Below the pieces are notes generated by a model that was given only the letters and a program-made list of their open reading frames with translations, did no database searches and was not told the origin of the DNA. The position numbers and the translations under genes are program-made. DNA of 64,000 nt from Alsobacter metallidurans (GTDB lineage Bacteria; Pseudomonadota; Alphaproteobacteria; Rhizobiales; Beijerinckiaceae), in NCBI RefSeq assembly GCF_014636935.1, contig NZ_BMES01000002.1, positions 849,421 to 913,420 of the forward strand, given 5' to 3'. Below, piece after piece: positions 49,270 to 57,070 of this stretch. Every line of letters begins with the position of its first letter. Positions within the stretch are counted from its first letter, which is position 1.

Positions 49270-49725
49270 ATGATGATTCACGACGAAAGCAGGCTCGTAC
49301 GCGCGCAAAGACGCGTGGAGCTTGCCCAGACATTCGCCGAAGACGCTCGTCGGATGGTCGGCGTGCTCGACGCGCAATCGAAGATCATGACCGCCGCGCT
49401 CGAGAAGCTGCGCCGCGGCAACGCCTCCCCGCGCGAGATCGCCGCCCAGGCCGCCTGCATGGCCTCCTTCGCGGCGATGATGAACCAGGCCGCCGCGAAC
49501 TTGCGCAAGAGCCACGCCGGCGCCCGCGAGGACCTTGCCGAACTGGAAGACCTCCGCCGCCTCGACCCCGACCTCGCCGCAACGCTCCGCGCCGCCGTCA
49601 CCACGCTGGGCGACAGCTGCCGCGCCGTCACCCGGTGCAGCGAATCCCTGGAGCGCTGCCTCGAAAACGGCGCCCGCCGCGCCAACCGCTTCTGGCAGGA
49701 CGCCGCAGGAGCCATGCCGCACTGA
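49270..49725 (+). CDS. hypothetical helical protein
   Basis: A 151-residue, almost wholly alpha-helical protein with GGAGAGGGCAC before ATG 49270. It is rich in Ala, Arg and Glu and has heptad-like regions (VELAQTFAEDARRMVGVL and ANLRKSHAGAREDLAELED), so a coiled-coil dimer is likely. No membrane segment, signal peptide or known motif is seen. It stands alone between the RND operon and the anti-sigma gene. The function is unknown. Confidence 0.65.
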   Translation: MMIHDESRLVRAQRRVELAQTFAEDARRMVGVLDAQSKIMTAALEKLRRGNASPREIAAQAACMASFAAMMNQAAANLRKSHAGAREDLAELEDLRRLDPDLAATLRAAVTTLGDSCRAVTRCSESLERCLENGARRANRFWQDAAGAMPH

Positions 49726-49763
49726 GGGGTGGTGCGGGAGCCCATGACGAGAAGCGTGCGTGC

Positions 49764-49791
49764 GTTCCCTCTCCCGCAGTCGGGAGAGGGA
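49764..49791. repeat. short hairpin repeat (CCTCTCCCGCAGTCGGGAGAGG type)
   Basis: An imperfect palindrome of the CTCTCCC...GGGAGAG class that recurs in several intergenic gaps of this window. It lies between the helical protein and the anti-sigma gene. Confidence 0.55.
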
Positions 49792-49817
49792 TGCGCACGA
49801 CGATCAAACGCCTCGCC

Positions 49818-49923
49818 GTCATTGCCGAGCGGAGCGAGGCAATCCAGGCGGTTGGGGTTAGCCGCCCGGCGCTGGGCATATGCCCAGCATCAGCTGGATT
49901 GCTTCGCTGGCGCTCGCAATGAC
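49818..49923. repeat. inverted pair of GTCATTGC...CAATCCAG dispersed repeats
   Basis: A unit at 49818-49847 (GTCATTGCCGAGC...CAATCCAGG) is mirrored at 49891-49923. Between them is a perfect 18-base palindrome GCTGGGCATATGCCCAGC (49871-49888). The same unit appears near 56960 and 62682. No gene lies in this 244-base gap. Confidence 0.75.
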
Positions 49924-49969
49924 GAGCGGAGGGTTGGGCGACAGCAGGGCGGCCCCAGCCACCCGCTCC

Positions 49970-50731
49970 CTACAGCGCCGTCGCCGTCAGCCCCTTCATC
50001 AGGATCGGCCCGGTGGGCCGGCCGGTGGGCGAGCCGCTGGCGGGCTCCACCGTGATCTCGAAGAGCTGGTTCGGCCCGGGCTTCGGCAGCTTCGACAGGT
50101 CGAGCCGCGTCGCCCGCGCCTCGCCGATGAGGCCGACCGATTTCGGCCCGACCGCGCGGTCCCACAGCGTCCAGATTTCGAGCGCCCGCCCGGGCGGAGC
50201 CGCGATCGCCCGCAAGGGAACCAGCTCCGTTCGCCCGTCCGCGAAGGCGTTGACCACGGCGGCCGGCTGGGCGCTGCCCTCCTCCAGCAGCACCGCGACC
50301 AGCGTCGGCGTGCGCGCCGCCTTGTCGGCGAAATAAGCGGCGCCGACAGCCAGCACCACCGCGGCCGCCGCCGCGAAGCCGGTGGCGGCGCGCCACGCCG
50401 GGAGGCTCTGCCAGATCGACGGCCGCGCCGCGCCAGCGGAGCGGAACGGCAACACGTGGGCTGTCGCGGCCTCGACGGAAGCGGGCGAACTCTCCGGTTT
50501 GGCAGGCGTAGCCGCAAGCCCTGACTCGATCCGCCCCCACAGGTCGCCGCTTGGCGCGGCGCGGTCTGCGATGGCGTCGAGATCGGACAGGCGCACCCGC
50601 CACTCCGTCACGGCCGCCGCGAAGGCAGGGTCCTGCTCCATGAGGGCGTCCGCCCGCGCTGCGTCTTCGCCCTCCAGGACGCCGAGCGCATGCTCGGCCG
50701 CCAGCTCGTCCCGGGTCGTCGCATCGCTCAT
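49970..50731 (-). CDS. anti-sigma factor, RskA/anti-sigma-K family
   Basis: A 253-residue protein. The N-terminal cytoplasmic part (AAEHALGVLEGEDAARADAL) is the sigma-binding region of the RskA family. A single membrane helix is near 118-140 (AATGFAAAAAVVLAVGAAYFA). The C-terminal periplasmic domain ends with the conserved LFEITVEPASGSPTGRPTGP motif. It holds the partner sigma factor inactive until a periplasmic signal leads to cleavage. The start overlaps the sigma gene stop by 4 bases. Confidence 0.9.
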   Translation of the reverse strand: MSDATTRDELAAEHALGVLEGEDAARADALMEQDPAFAAAVTEWRVRLSDLDAIADRAAPSGDLWGRIESGLAATPAKPESSPASVEAATAHVLPFRSAGAARPSIWQSLPAWRAATGFAAAAAVVLAVGAAYFADKAARTPTLVAVLLEEGSAQPAAVVNAFADGRTELVPLRAIAAPPGRALEIWTLWDRAVGPKSVGLIGEARATRLDLSKLPKPGPNQLFEITVEPASGSPTGRPTGPILMKGLTATAL

Positions 50732-51294
50732 GGCAGGCACTCCCGCAACGAGCTCAGCGAACGTCGCATCCAGGACTTCATGGTGCCGAGCGGCACCCGC
50801 AGGCGCCCGGCGAGCTCGCCGTGCGTCAATCCGTGCACATAGGCGAGCACGATCAGCGAGCGGCGCGTCGGGTCCAGCCGCTCCAGGCAACGGCGCAGCG
50901 CGCTGGCCTCCGACAACCGCGACACGATGGCCTCGGCGTCCTCCTCGGCGCTGGTGAGCCCCATGGGCTCGAAATCCTCGACCAGGTCGGTGCGGGTCTC
51001 CACCCGCAGCACGTTCAGCGCCCGGTGCCGCACGATCGCGTAAAGCCAGGACCGCGCATGGCCGCGCTCAGGCGCGAAGCCGGCGGCCTTCTGCCAAATC
51101 TGCAAGAAGGCGTCGTGCACCACCTCCTCGGCCACGGCCCGCCGCCCGACGATGCGCAGCGCCACCCCGATCATGCGCGCGCCCTCGGCGTCATAGATGC
51201 GCCGCAGCGCGTCCCGCTCGCCCGCGGCGCAGCGGGCGAGCTCGGCCGCGAGGTCGACCGGCGCGTCCAGCGTATGTTCGGCGGGCATGGACAT
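50728..51294 (-). CDS. ECF sigma factor, SigK-like
   Basis: A 188-residue sigma-70 family protein. Region 2 spans about 24-92 (AEEVVHDAFLQIWQKA) and region 4 about 130-184 (LDPTRRSLIVLAYVHGLTHGELA). Translationally coupled to the anti-sigma gene. ATG 51294 and ATG 51288 are both possible starts. The probable target is the divergent DUF4394 gene, a pairing I recall from other proteobacteria, but I could not identify a shared promoter motif in the 161-base gap. Confidence 0.92.
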   Translation of the reverse strand: MSMPAEHTLDAPVDLAAELARCAAGERDALRRIYDAEGARMIGVALRIVGRRAVAEEVVHDAFLQIWQKAAGFAPERGHARSWLYAIVRHRALNVLRVETRTDLVEDFEPMGLTSAEEDAEAIVSRLSEASALRRCLERLDPTRRSLIVLAYVHGLTHGELAGRLRVPLGTMKSWMRRSLSSLRECLP

Positions 51295-51455
51295 CGCGGC
51301 GGAGGGCTCCGGGTGATCCTGTCCCTCTAATACGCTCCGAAACCGCCCATGGATGCAAAGGAGAAAAAACTTCAGCGCCTCTGCATCCGCCGCCGAGGTC
51401 GGCGTGTACCCGCTCCGTCAGCCGGTCGACAGGCCGGGACAACGGGAGAAACACG

Positions 51456-52235
51456 ATGACAACCAAGACGCTGTTCGCCGCGCTGCTCGCCACCGCCGCT
51501 TTCACGGGCGCCGCCAACGCCCAGGTCGCCGTCGCGCTGATCGGCGAGAACACCCTCGCGATGGTGGACGTCGCCGCCAAGAAGGTCACCGGAACCGTGA
51601 AGGTCGACGGCGCCAACCTGCTCGGCATCGACGTGCGCCCCGCCGACGGCATGCTGTACGGCCTCGCCTCGGACGGCCAGATCTGGACCATCGACGCCAA
51701 GACCGGCAAGCCGACCGCAAAGTCCAAGCTCGACATGCCGCTGCCCGCCAACGTGATGATGACCGTGGACTTCAACCCGGTCGCCGACCGCCTGCGCGTG
51801 ATCGGCTCCAACGGCGCCAACCTGCGCATCAACGTCGACGACGGCAAGGTCACCAAGGACGGCGACCTGAAGTTCGCCGAGGCCGACATGCACAAGGGCG
51901 AGACGCCCAAGATCGTGGCTGGCGCCTACACCAACTCCATGAAGGGCGCCAAGGAAACCACCCTCTACGACATCGACGGCACGATCGGCGCGCTCGTGAA
52001 GCAAGCCCCGCCGAACGACGGCGTGCTCGGCGCCGTCGGCAAGCTCGGCGTCAAGGCCGACATGGCGGCCTTCGACATCGTCACCGACTCGGCCGGCAAG
52101 AGCGAAGGCTGGCTGATGGCCGCCGACACGCTCTACCGGGTCGACCTTTCCACCGGCAAGGCGACCGCCCACGGCAAGATCGAGGGCGTCGGCACGATGC
52201 AGGTGCGCGACCTCGCCGTCATGCCGGCCATGTAA
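51456..52235 (+). CDS. DUF4394 periplasmic protein
   Basis: A 259-residue secreted protein with signal peptide KTLFAALLATAAFTGAANA. The mature part is a beta-propeller-like repeat with phrases such as LLGIDVRPADGMLYGLASDGQ and FNPVADRLRVIGSNGANLRIN, characteristic of DUF4394. A GGGAG ribosome site lies 8 bases upstream. It is divergent from the sigma/anti-sigma pair and is probably under its control. The biochemical role is unknown. Confidence 0.88.
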   Translation: MTTKTLFAALLATAAFTGAANAQVAVALIGENTLAMVDVAAKKVTGTVKVDGANLLGIDVRPADGMLYGLASDGQIWTIDAKTGKPTAKSKLDMPLPANVMMTVDFNPVADRLRVIGSNGANLRINVDDGKVTKDGDLKFAEADMHKGETPKIVAGAYTNSMKGAKETTLYDIDGTIGALVKQAPPNDGVLGAVGKLGVKADMAAFDIVTDSAGKSEGWLMAADTLYRVDLSTGKATAHGKIEGVGTMQVRDLAVMPAM

Positions 52236-52281
52236 GGTAGGACGACGCGCGCTCGGAGCCTTTCCGACGTCACACTCAATC

Positions 52282-52356
52282 GTCATCCCCGGGCTTGTCC
52301 CGGGGATCCACGCGCTGGGCTCCCGCGTGGATGGCCGGGACAAGCCCGGCCATGAC
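52282..52356. repeat. dispersed palindromic repeat (GTCATCCCCGGGCTTGTCCC type)
   Basis: A 75-base imperfect palindrome. GTCATCCCCGG at the left is mirrored by CCCGGCCATGAC at the right, with CCGGGCTTGTCCCGG and GCCGGGACAAGCCCGG inside. A familiar dispersed element in GC-rich alphaproteobacteria, here in the 205-base gap before the cupin gene. Confidence 0.75.
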
Positions 52357-52440
52357 GGAGAGTGCGAGACCACATTGCGCCTCGGTGATTGCGGAGAGGT
52401 GGATGGCCGCGGTACTCGTCTTCCAAACGGGAGACGCCCC

Positions 52441-52962
52441 ATGGCTTCGCACGATCACCCCCACGATCACGACCACGATCACGACCACCCGCACGACCAC
52501 GCCCCGCGCTGGAAGCACAACGGCGTGCGCGTGATCAAGGGCGACCAGCTCGACCCCAACACGGCCCAGACGCCCGGCATGTTCCGGCAGGCCGCCATCA
52601 ACCACGCCCGCGTCGGCGCGCAGAAGATCTGGGCCGGCACGGTCGCGATCGAGCCCAACGCCAAGACGGGCGTGCACCACCACGGCGCGCTCGAGAGTGT
52701 GATCTACGTGGTCAGCGGCAAGGCCCGCATGCGCTGGGGCGACAAGCTGGAATTCGTCGCCGAGGCCGGGCCCGGCGACTTCATCTTCGTGCCCCCCTAC
52801 GTGCCGCACCAGGAGATCAACGCCGACCCCGACCAGCCGCTGCAATGCGTGCTGGTGCGCTCCGACAACGAGGCCGTGGTGGTCAACATCACGGACGTGG
52901 AGCCCGTCGAGAAGCCGGAGACGGTCTACTGGGTCGACCCCATCCACAAGCACCCGGAATAA
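52441..52962 (+). CDS. cupin protein with histidine-rich N-terminus
   Basis: A 173-residue protein. Residues 4-20 are almost all His and Asp (HDHPHDHDHDHDHPHDH), a likely nickel, zinc or copper chelating tail. The cupin core has GVHHHGALESVIYVVSG (metal His/His/Glu) and FVPPYVPHQEIN. GGGAGACGCCCC precedes the ATG. The His-rich tail suggests metal storage or delivery to the cupin site. It lies 83 bases before the membrane ferredoxin gene on the same strand. Confidence 0.8.
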   Translation: MASHDHPHDHDHDHDHPHDHAPRWKHNGVRVIKGDQLDPNTAQTPGMFRQAAINHARVGAQKIWAGTVAIEPNAKTGVHHHGALESVIYVVSGKARMRWGDKLEFVAEAGPGDFIFVPPYVPHQEINADPDQPLQCVLVRSDNEAVVVNITDVEPVEKPETVYWVDPIHKHPE

Positions 52963-53045
52963 GCCGCTCGCGCGAAGTTCAAGCCGCCGGGGCTCGCTTT
53001 CCGCGCCCCGCGCAGGCAATGTCCCGGGAGGTTCGGGGAACGACG

Positions 53046-54194
53046 ATGTCTGCCACGATGGCGATCCGGGTAGTGAGGCTGGCGAGCGGCCTCTTGCTGA
53101 TGGCCTTCGTGTTCACGCACCTCGCCACGCTCGCGGCCGGGCTGATGTCGCTCGACGCCATCAACGCCGCGGCCGGCATGCTGATGGCGCCCTGGATGAC
53201 GGGCGTCGGCACCGCCCTGCTGGCCGGCTCCGCCGTCGCGCATCTCGCGCTCGGCCTCGCCACGATCGCGACCAAGCGCACGCTCGCGATGCGCCGCGGC
53301 GACGCCGTGCAGCTCGTGCTCGGCCTCGCCGTGTTGCCGCTGCTCACGCCCCACATCCTCACCGTGCGCGTCGCCAATGCGTATGCGCCCGATCTGGAGG
53401 TGGATTTCGCCCGCCTCCTCACCTTCTACTGGCACTTCGCGCCCGTTTACGCGATCCAGCAGCTCGTCGTGGTGCTGGTGGTGTGGAGCCACGCCAGCAT
53501 TGGCCTGCATGGCTGGATCAGCGTGCAGCGCTGGGGCGAGCGCGCCGGGCGCCTCGTCACCCCGCTGCTGTTCGCCACCCCCATCCTGGCGCTGCTCGGC
53601 TTCGTGGAGGCCGGCAAGCAGGTGCTCGCCGCCTTGCGGGACGACCCCGCCTTTGCGGCCGACGTGGAGGCGCACTGGGCGCGGCTGCAATCCGCCCAGC
53701 CCTCGCTGCGCGCCATCGCCGGCACGGTCTCGCTCACCTACTGGTCGGTCGTGGTGCTGGTTGTCGCCGCGCTCGCGGTCGGGCTCCTCATGCGTCGCCG
53801 CTCGCCCGTCCACATCCGCTACGACGGCGGGCTGGAGGGCGTCGGCCTGCGCGGCCTGTCGATCCTGGAGATCAGCCGCCGCTCCGGCGTGCCGCACGCC
53901 AGCGTGTGCTCCGGCCGCGGTCGCTGCGGCACCTGCCGGGTGCGGGTGCTCAGCGGCGCCCAGGCTCTCACGCCCATGCAGGATGTGGAGCGCCGCACGC
54001 TTGGCCCCGCCTGCGCGGCGGATTCGGTGCGCCTCGCCTGCCGCGCCCGCGTCTACGACGACGGCGTCGCGGTGGAGCGCCTTCTCGCCCCCGACGCGGA
54101 CGCCGCCTTGGCCCGCCGCCTGAAGGATCCCGACGTCGCCCCGGCCCCGGCCATGGAGGCCGCCCCGGCTCCGGCTACGGAGGCGGCGGCATGA
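53046..54194 (+). CDS. six-helix haem-type membrane anchor fused to 2Fe-2S ferredoxin
   Basis: A 382-residue protein. Residues 1-250 form about six membrane helices with histidines at 25, 66, 103, 130, 149 and 155, as in the 6TM-HE anchor of rhizobial adenylate cyclases, thought to bind b-type haems. Residues about 260-340 are a plant-type ferredoxin with Cys288-x5-Cys294-x2-Cys297-x34-Cys332. The class III cyclase domain usually found after this ferredoxin is absent; the chain ends in a Pro/Ala tail. The ATGA overlap couples it to the MscS gene. It is probably a redox sensor or electron carrier. Confidence 0.8.
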   Translation: MSATMAIRVVRLASGLLLMAFVFTHLATLAAGLMSLDAINAAAGMLMAPWMTGVGTALLAGSAVAHLALGLATIATKRTLAMRRGDAVQLVLGLAVLPLLTPHILTVRVANAYAPDLEVDFARLLTFYWHFAPVYAIQQLVVVLVVWSHASIGLHGWISVQRWGERAGRLVTPLLFATPILALLGFVEAGKQVLAALRDDPAFAADVEAHWARLQSAQPSLRAIAGTVSLTYWSVVVLVVAALAVGLLMRRRSPVHIRYDGGLEGVGLRGLSILEISRRSGVPHASVCSGRGRCGTCRVRVLSGAQALTPMQDVERRTLGPACAADSVRLACRARVYDDGVAVERLLAPDADAALARRLKDPDVAPAPAMEAAPAPATEAAA

Positions 54195-56140
54195 TGATGG
54201 CGACCAGCATCCTGGAGCGCGCCCAGAACGGCGTCGCGGCCGCCTTGCGCGATTTCGCCCTCGCGCCCGGCGAAGCGGCCGGGCTCCTCGCCGGGATCAA
54301 CGCGTCGCTGCAGTCCGGCGACGGCGTGCGCGCCTTTGCGTACCTGCTGATCGTGTTCATCGTCGCGGCCGGCCTCGAATGGCTGTTCTGGACCTATGCG
54401 GGCCCGGCCTATCGCTGGCTTCTCGCCGAGGATCCGCGCCGCCGGACGGACGCCTGGCGCATCGCCGGCCGCCGCATCGCCACGGACGCCGCCGCCCTCA
54501 CGCTCTCGGTCGTCTCGATGCTCGCCGTGGCGGCGATCTTCGCCTGGCCGCCCGGCGTGCCGGACGTCATCGTCGGCGTCGCCATGGTGACGCTCGCGGC
54601 GCGCCTCACGGCCGCGCTGGCCGGCGCGCTGCTGGCGCCTGGCAACCGCCGCCTGCGCCTCGTTTCGCTCGGCGCTCCGGATGCTCGCGCCTGGTCGCTC
54701 GCCCTGCCGCCCCTGGCGGGCGTTCTCGCCGCCGGCCTCGTCGCCGCGGAAGCGTTCGAACCCCACGCCCCCCATCTCGCCGGCGCGTTTGCGGTTCTCA
54801 CCGCGCTGGTCGCCGGGGTGTCGCTGGTGGTCGTCGTGGCGGTTCTCGAGAAGCGCCGCCCGCCGCAACGGCGGCTGCTGCCGCGCCCGCTCGTGGCTGG
54901 CCTGTGGGCCGCCGTGGTGCTTCTGGTCTGGCTCGCGGGCGAGCCCCGCTGGGCGCTCACGGTCGTGATCGTCAGCGCCACCCTGTTGCTGGAGGGCGTC
55001 GCCCGCCGCATCGTCCGCGCCGCCTGGGACCTTGCCGAAGCCAGCAAGGCGTCCGCGGAGGCCGCCGCTTTGGCCCAAGCGGCCGATGCCGCTACACCGA
55101 GCACGGAGCCGGCCGCCTCCGTCCCGGCCGCGCCGGTTCTGCGCCCCCGACGCCGCGCACTCATGGCGGCGCTGAGCCGCGACGTCAGCATTCGGGCCGC
55201 CCGTTTCGTGGTGGCGCTCGCCGGGCTCGGCGCCTGCATCGCCGTGTGGGGTCTCGCCATTCTGTCGCCCATGGACGTGCAAAGCCCGCTGGAGCGCTTC
55301 GTGTCGCGCACGCTCGGCGCGGTTGTGCTGGTGCTGCTCGCCGATCTCGCCTGGACGGCTGTAAAAACCTGGACCGACGCGTTGCTGGAGCGCGTCGCCG
55401 CCACGCCGCACGGCGATCCCGAGACGGGCGCCAACGCGCGCCTGCTCACGCTGGTGCCGATGGCCCGCAAGGCCTTCGGAGCGACCCTGGTCGGCCTTCT
55501 CGCGGTGTCGCTCCTGTCGATCTTCGGCATCGCGATCACGCCCCTGCTGGCCGGCGCCGGCGTGCTTGGCATCGCGGTCGGCTTCGGCGCGCAGACGCTG
55601 GTGCGCGACGTGCTCTCGGGCGTCTTCTACCTCGCCGAGGACGTGTTTCGCATCGGCGACTACATCGAGGGCGGCTCCGCCAAGGGCACTGTGGAGCGCA
55701 TCACCCTGCGCACCGTGGCGCTGCGCCACCAGAACGGCCCGCTGCATTTCGTGCCCTACGGCTCGCTTGGCTCCGTCCGCAACAATTCACGCGATTGGGT
55801 GATCGACAAGTTCGAGCTCCCGCTTCCCATCGAGGTCGACAGCGAGTTTGTCCGCAAGCTGGTCAAGAAGATCGGCCAGCAGATGCTTGAGGACCCGGAG
55901 ATCGGCCACCTCATCGTCGAGCCGCTGAAAACCAAGATCTACCGCATCGAGCCGGGCGTGAAGGTGTTTCGCTGCAAGGTCCAGACCCCGCCCGGCAAGC
56001 AGTTCGAGGTCCGCGCCGCCGCCTACCGTCGCATCGAGGCGGCCCTGCGCGAAAACGGCCTCCGCTTCGCCGACAGCCGCTCGCAGGTGGTGCTGAGCTC
56101 CGCTCCCCAAGGAGAGCCGCTCACGGCCGCGAATGCCTGA
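54191..56140 (+). CDS. large MscS-family mechanosensitive channel
   Basis: A 649-residue protein, much longer than E. coli MscS (286). About eight to ten extra N-terminal helices precede the pore. The MscS core is near residues 440-620: pore helix GVLGIAVGFGAQTLVRDVLSG, then the beta-domain VERITLRTVALRHQNG and the C-terminal alpha/beta domain. A polar linker rich in Ala, Pro and Arg lies at about 290-330. Starts on ATGATGATG overlapping the ferredoxin stop. The coupling hints at redox control of the channel. Confidence 0.9.
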   Translation: MMMATSILERAQNGVAAALRDFALAPGEAAGLLAGINASLQSGDGVRAFAYLLIVFIVAAGLEWLFWTYAGPAYRWLLAEDPRRRTDAWRIAGRRIATDAAALTLSVVSMLAVAAIFAWPPGVPDVIVGVAMVTLAARLTAALAGALLAPGNRRLRLVSLGAPDARAWSLALPPLAGVLAAGLVAAEAFEPHAPHLAGAFAVLTALVAGVSLVVVVAVLEKRRPPQRRLLPRPLVAGLWAAVVLLVWLAGEPRWALTVVIVSATLLLEGVARRIVRAAWDLAEASKASAEAAALAQAADAATPSTEPAASVPAAPVLRPRRRALMAALSRDVSIRAARFVVALAGLGACIAVWGLAILSPMDVQSPLERFVSRTLGAVVLVLLADLAWTAVKTWTDALLERVAATPHGDPETGANARLLTLVPMARKAFGATLVGLLAVSLLSIFGIAITPLLAGAGVLGIAVGFGAQTLVRDVLSGVFYLAEDVFRIGDYIEGGSAKGTVERITLRTVALRHQNGPLHFVPYGSLGSVRNNSRDWVIDKFELPLPIEVDSEFVRKLVKKIGQQMLEDPEIGHLIVEPLKTKIYRIEPGVKVFRCKVQTPPGKQFEVRAAAYRRIEAALRENGLRFADSRSQVVLSSAPQGEPLTAANA

Positions 56141-56177
56141 CCGGTCCGTCGCTTCGTCCTAACCTGCAGGAACGCGC

Positions 56178-56918
56178 ATGACATCCCCTCTCCCCGCAGC
56201 CGAACGCGCCCGCATCGCGGCCCTGCTCGCCCCCACGGGCGTGCTGCGCGCCGGCATCAACCTGTCGAATTTCCTGCTGGTCTCGCGCCGCACGCCGGAT
56301 GGCGGCCCCGCCGGCGTGTCGCCCGACATGGCGCGCGCCCTGGCCGACAGCCTCGGCCTTCGGCTCCACTACGTGCCCTACCCTAACCCCGCCCAAGTGG
56401 CGGACGCAGCCGGGAAGGACGAGTGGGACGTCGCCCTGATCGGGGCCGAGCCGCAGCGCGCCGAAGTCATCGCCTTCACGCCCGCTTATGCGGAGATCGA
56501 GGCCACCTACCTGGTGCCGGAGAAATCGACCGCCCAGACGGTTGCGGACGTGGACGCCCCCGGTCGGCGCATCGCGGCGGCCGACCGCACCGCCTTCGGC
56601 CTCTGGCTCGACCGCAACCTCAAAGCGGCTGAAATCCACCGCGTCGCCACCATGGACGACGCCCTGGCAGCTTTCCGCACCCACGACCTCGACGCCCTCG
56701 CGGGCCTCCGCGCCCGCCTCATCGACGACCAGAAGGCCGTGCCGGGCAGCCGCATCCTCGATGGTCGCTTCATGACCGTGCAGCAAGCCATCGGCGTCCC
56801 GCGCGCCAAGGAAGGCGCTCTCGCCTATTTGGTCGATTTCGTCGCCGACGCCCGCCGCACCGGCCTCGTGCAAGAACTCATTCGCCGCCACAAGGTTCAA
56901 GGCTTGACGGCGGCGTGA
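56178..56918 (+). CDS. solute-binding protein family 3-like, without signal peptide
   Basis: A 246-residue protein with the fold phrases of amino-acid ABC binding proteins: GVSPDMARALADSLGLRLHYV, WDVALIGAEPQRAEVIAFTPAY and a GRRIAAADRTAFGLWL segment. The N-terminus (MTSPLPAAERARIAALL) is not a signal peptide, and no alternative start supplies one. It therefore seems cytoplasmic, or depends on another route. No ABC permease or ATPase gene is adjacent. It may be an intracellular ligand sensor. Confidence 0.8.
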   Translation: MTSPLPAAERARIAALLAPTGVLRAGINLSNFLLVSRRTPDGGPAGVSPDMARALADSLGLRLHYVPYPNPAQVADAAGKDEWDVALIGAEPQRAEVIAFTPAYAEIEATYLVPEKSTAQTVADVDAPGRRIAAADRTAFGLWLDRNLKAAEIHRVATMDDALAAFRTHDLDALAGLRARLIDDQKAVPGSRILDGRFMTVQQAIGVPRAKEGALAYLVDFVADARRTGLVQELIRRHKVQGLTAA

Positions 56919-56959
56919 GCCAGACATCCGCGCTGGTGTTATGCGTCAGCCCCTTTACC

Positions 56960-56987
56960 GTCATTGCGAGCGCAGCGAAGCAGTCCA
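56960..56987. repeat. single GTCATTGC...CAGTCCAG dispersed repeat
   Basis: One unit of the family described at 49818 and 62682. It sits in the convergent gap between the solute-binding protein and the EamA exporter. Confidence 0.65.
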
Positions 56988-57015
56988 GCGAACGCCAGGC
57001 GTAGCGCGCGCTTCC

Positions 57016-57043
57016 CTGGCTCAGGCGCCGGCGCCTGAGCCAG
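57016..57043. terminator. perfect 28-base palindrome between convergent genes
   Basis: CTGGCTCAGGCGCC is followed directly by its exact complement, with no loop. It lies between the convergent solute-binding protein and EamA genes. It lacks T-runs, so it may be a bidirectional termination or cruciform-prone element. Confidence 0.5.
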
Positions 57044-57070
57044 CGCCAACATTCGTCAGCGCGGGCTTTT

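Noticed and set aside
53483-54190. Long frame extending the MscS channel upstream through the ferredoxin gene.
   Set aside because: The extension is antisense-like in composition and overlaps the membrane-ferredoxin gene, whose cysteine motif is clear.
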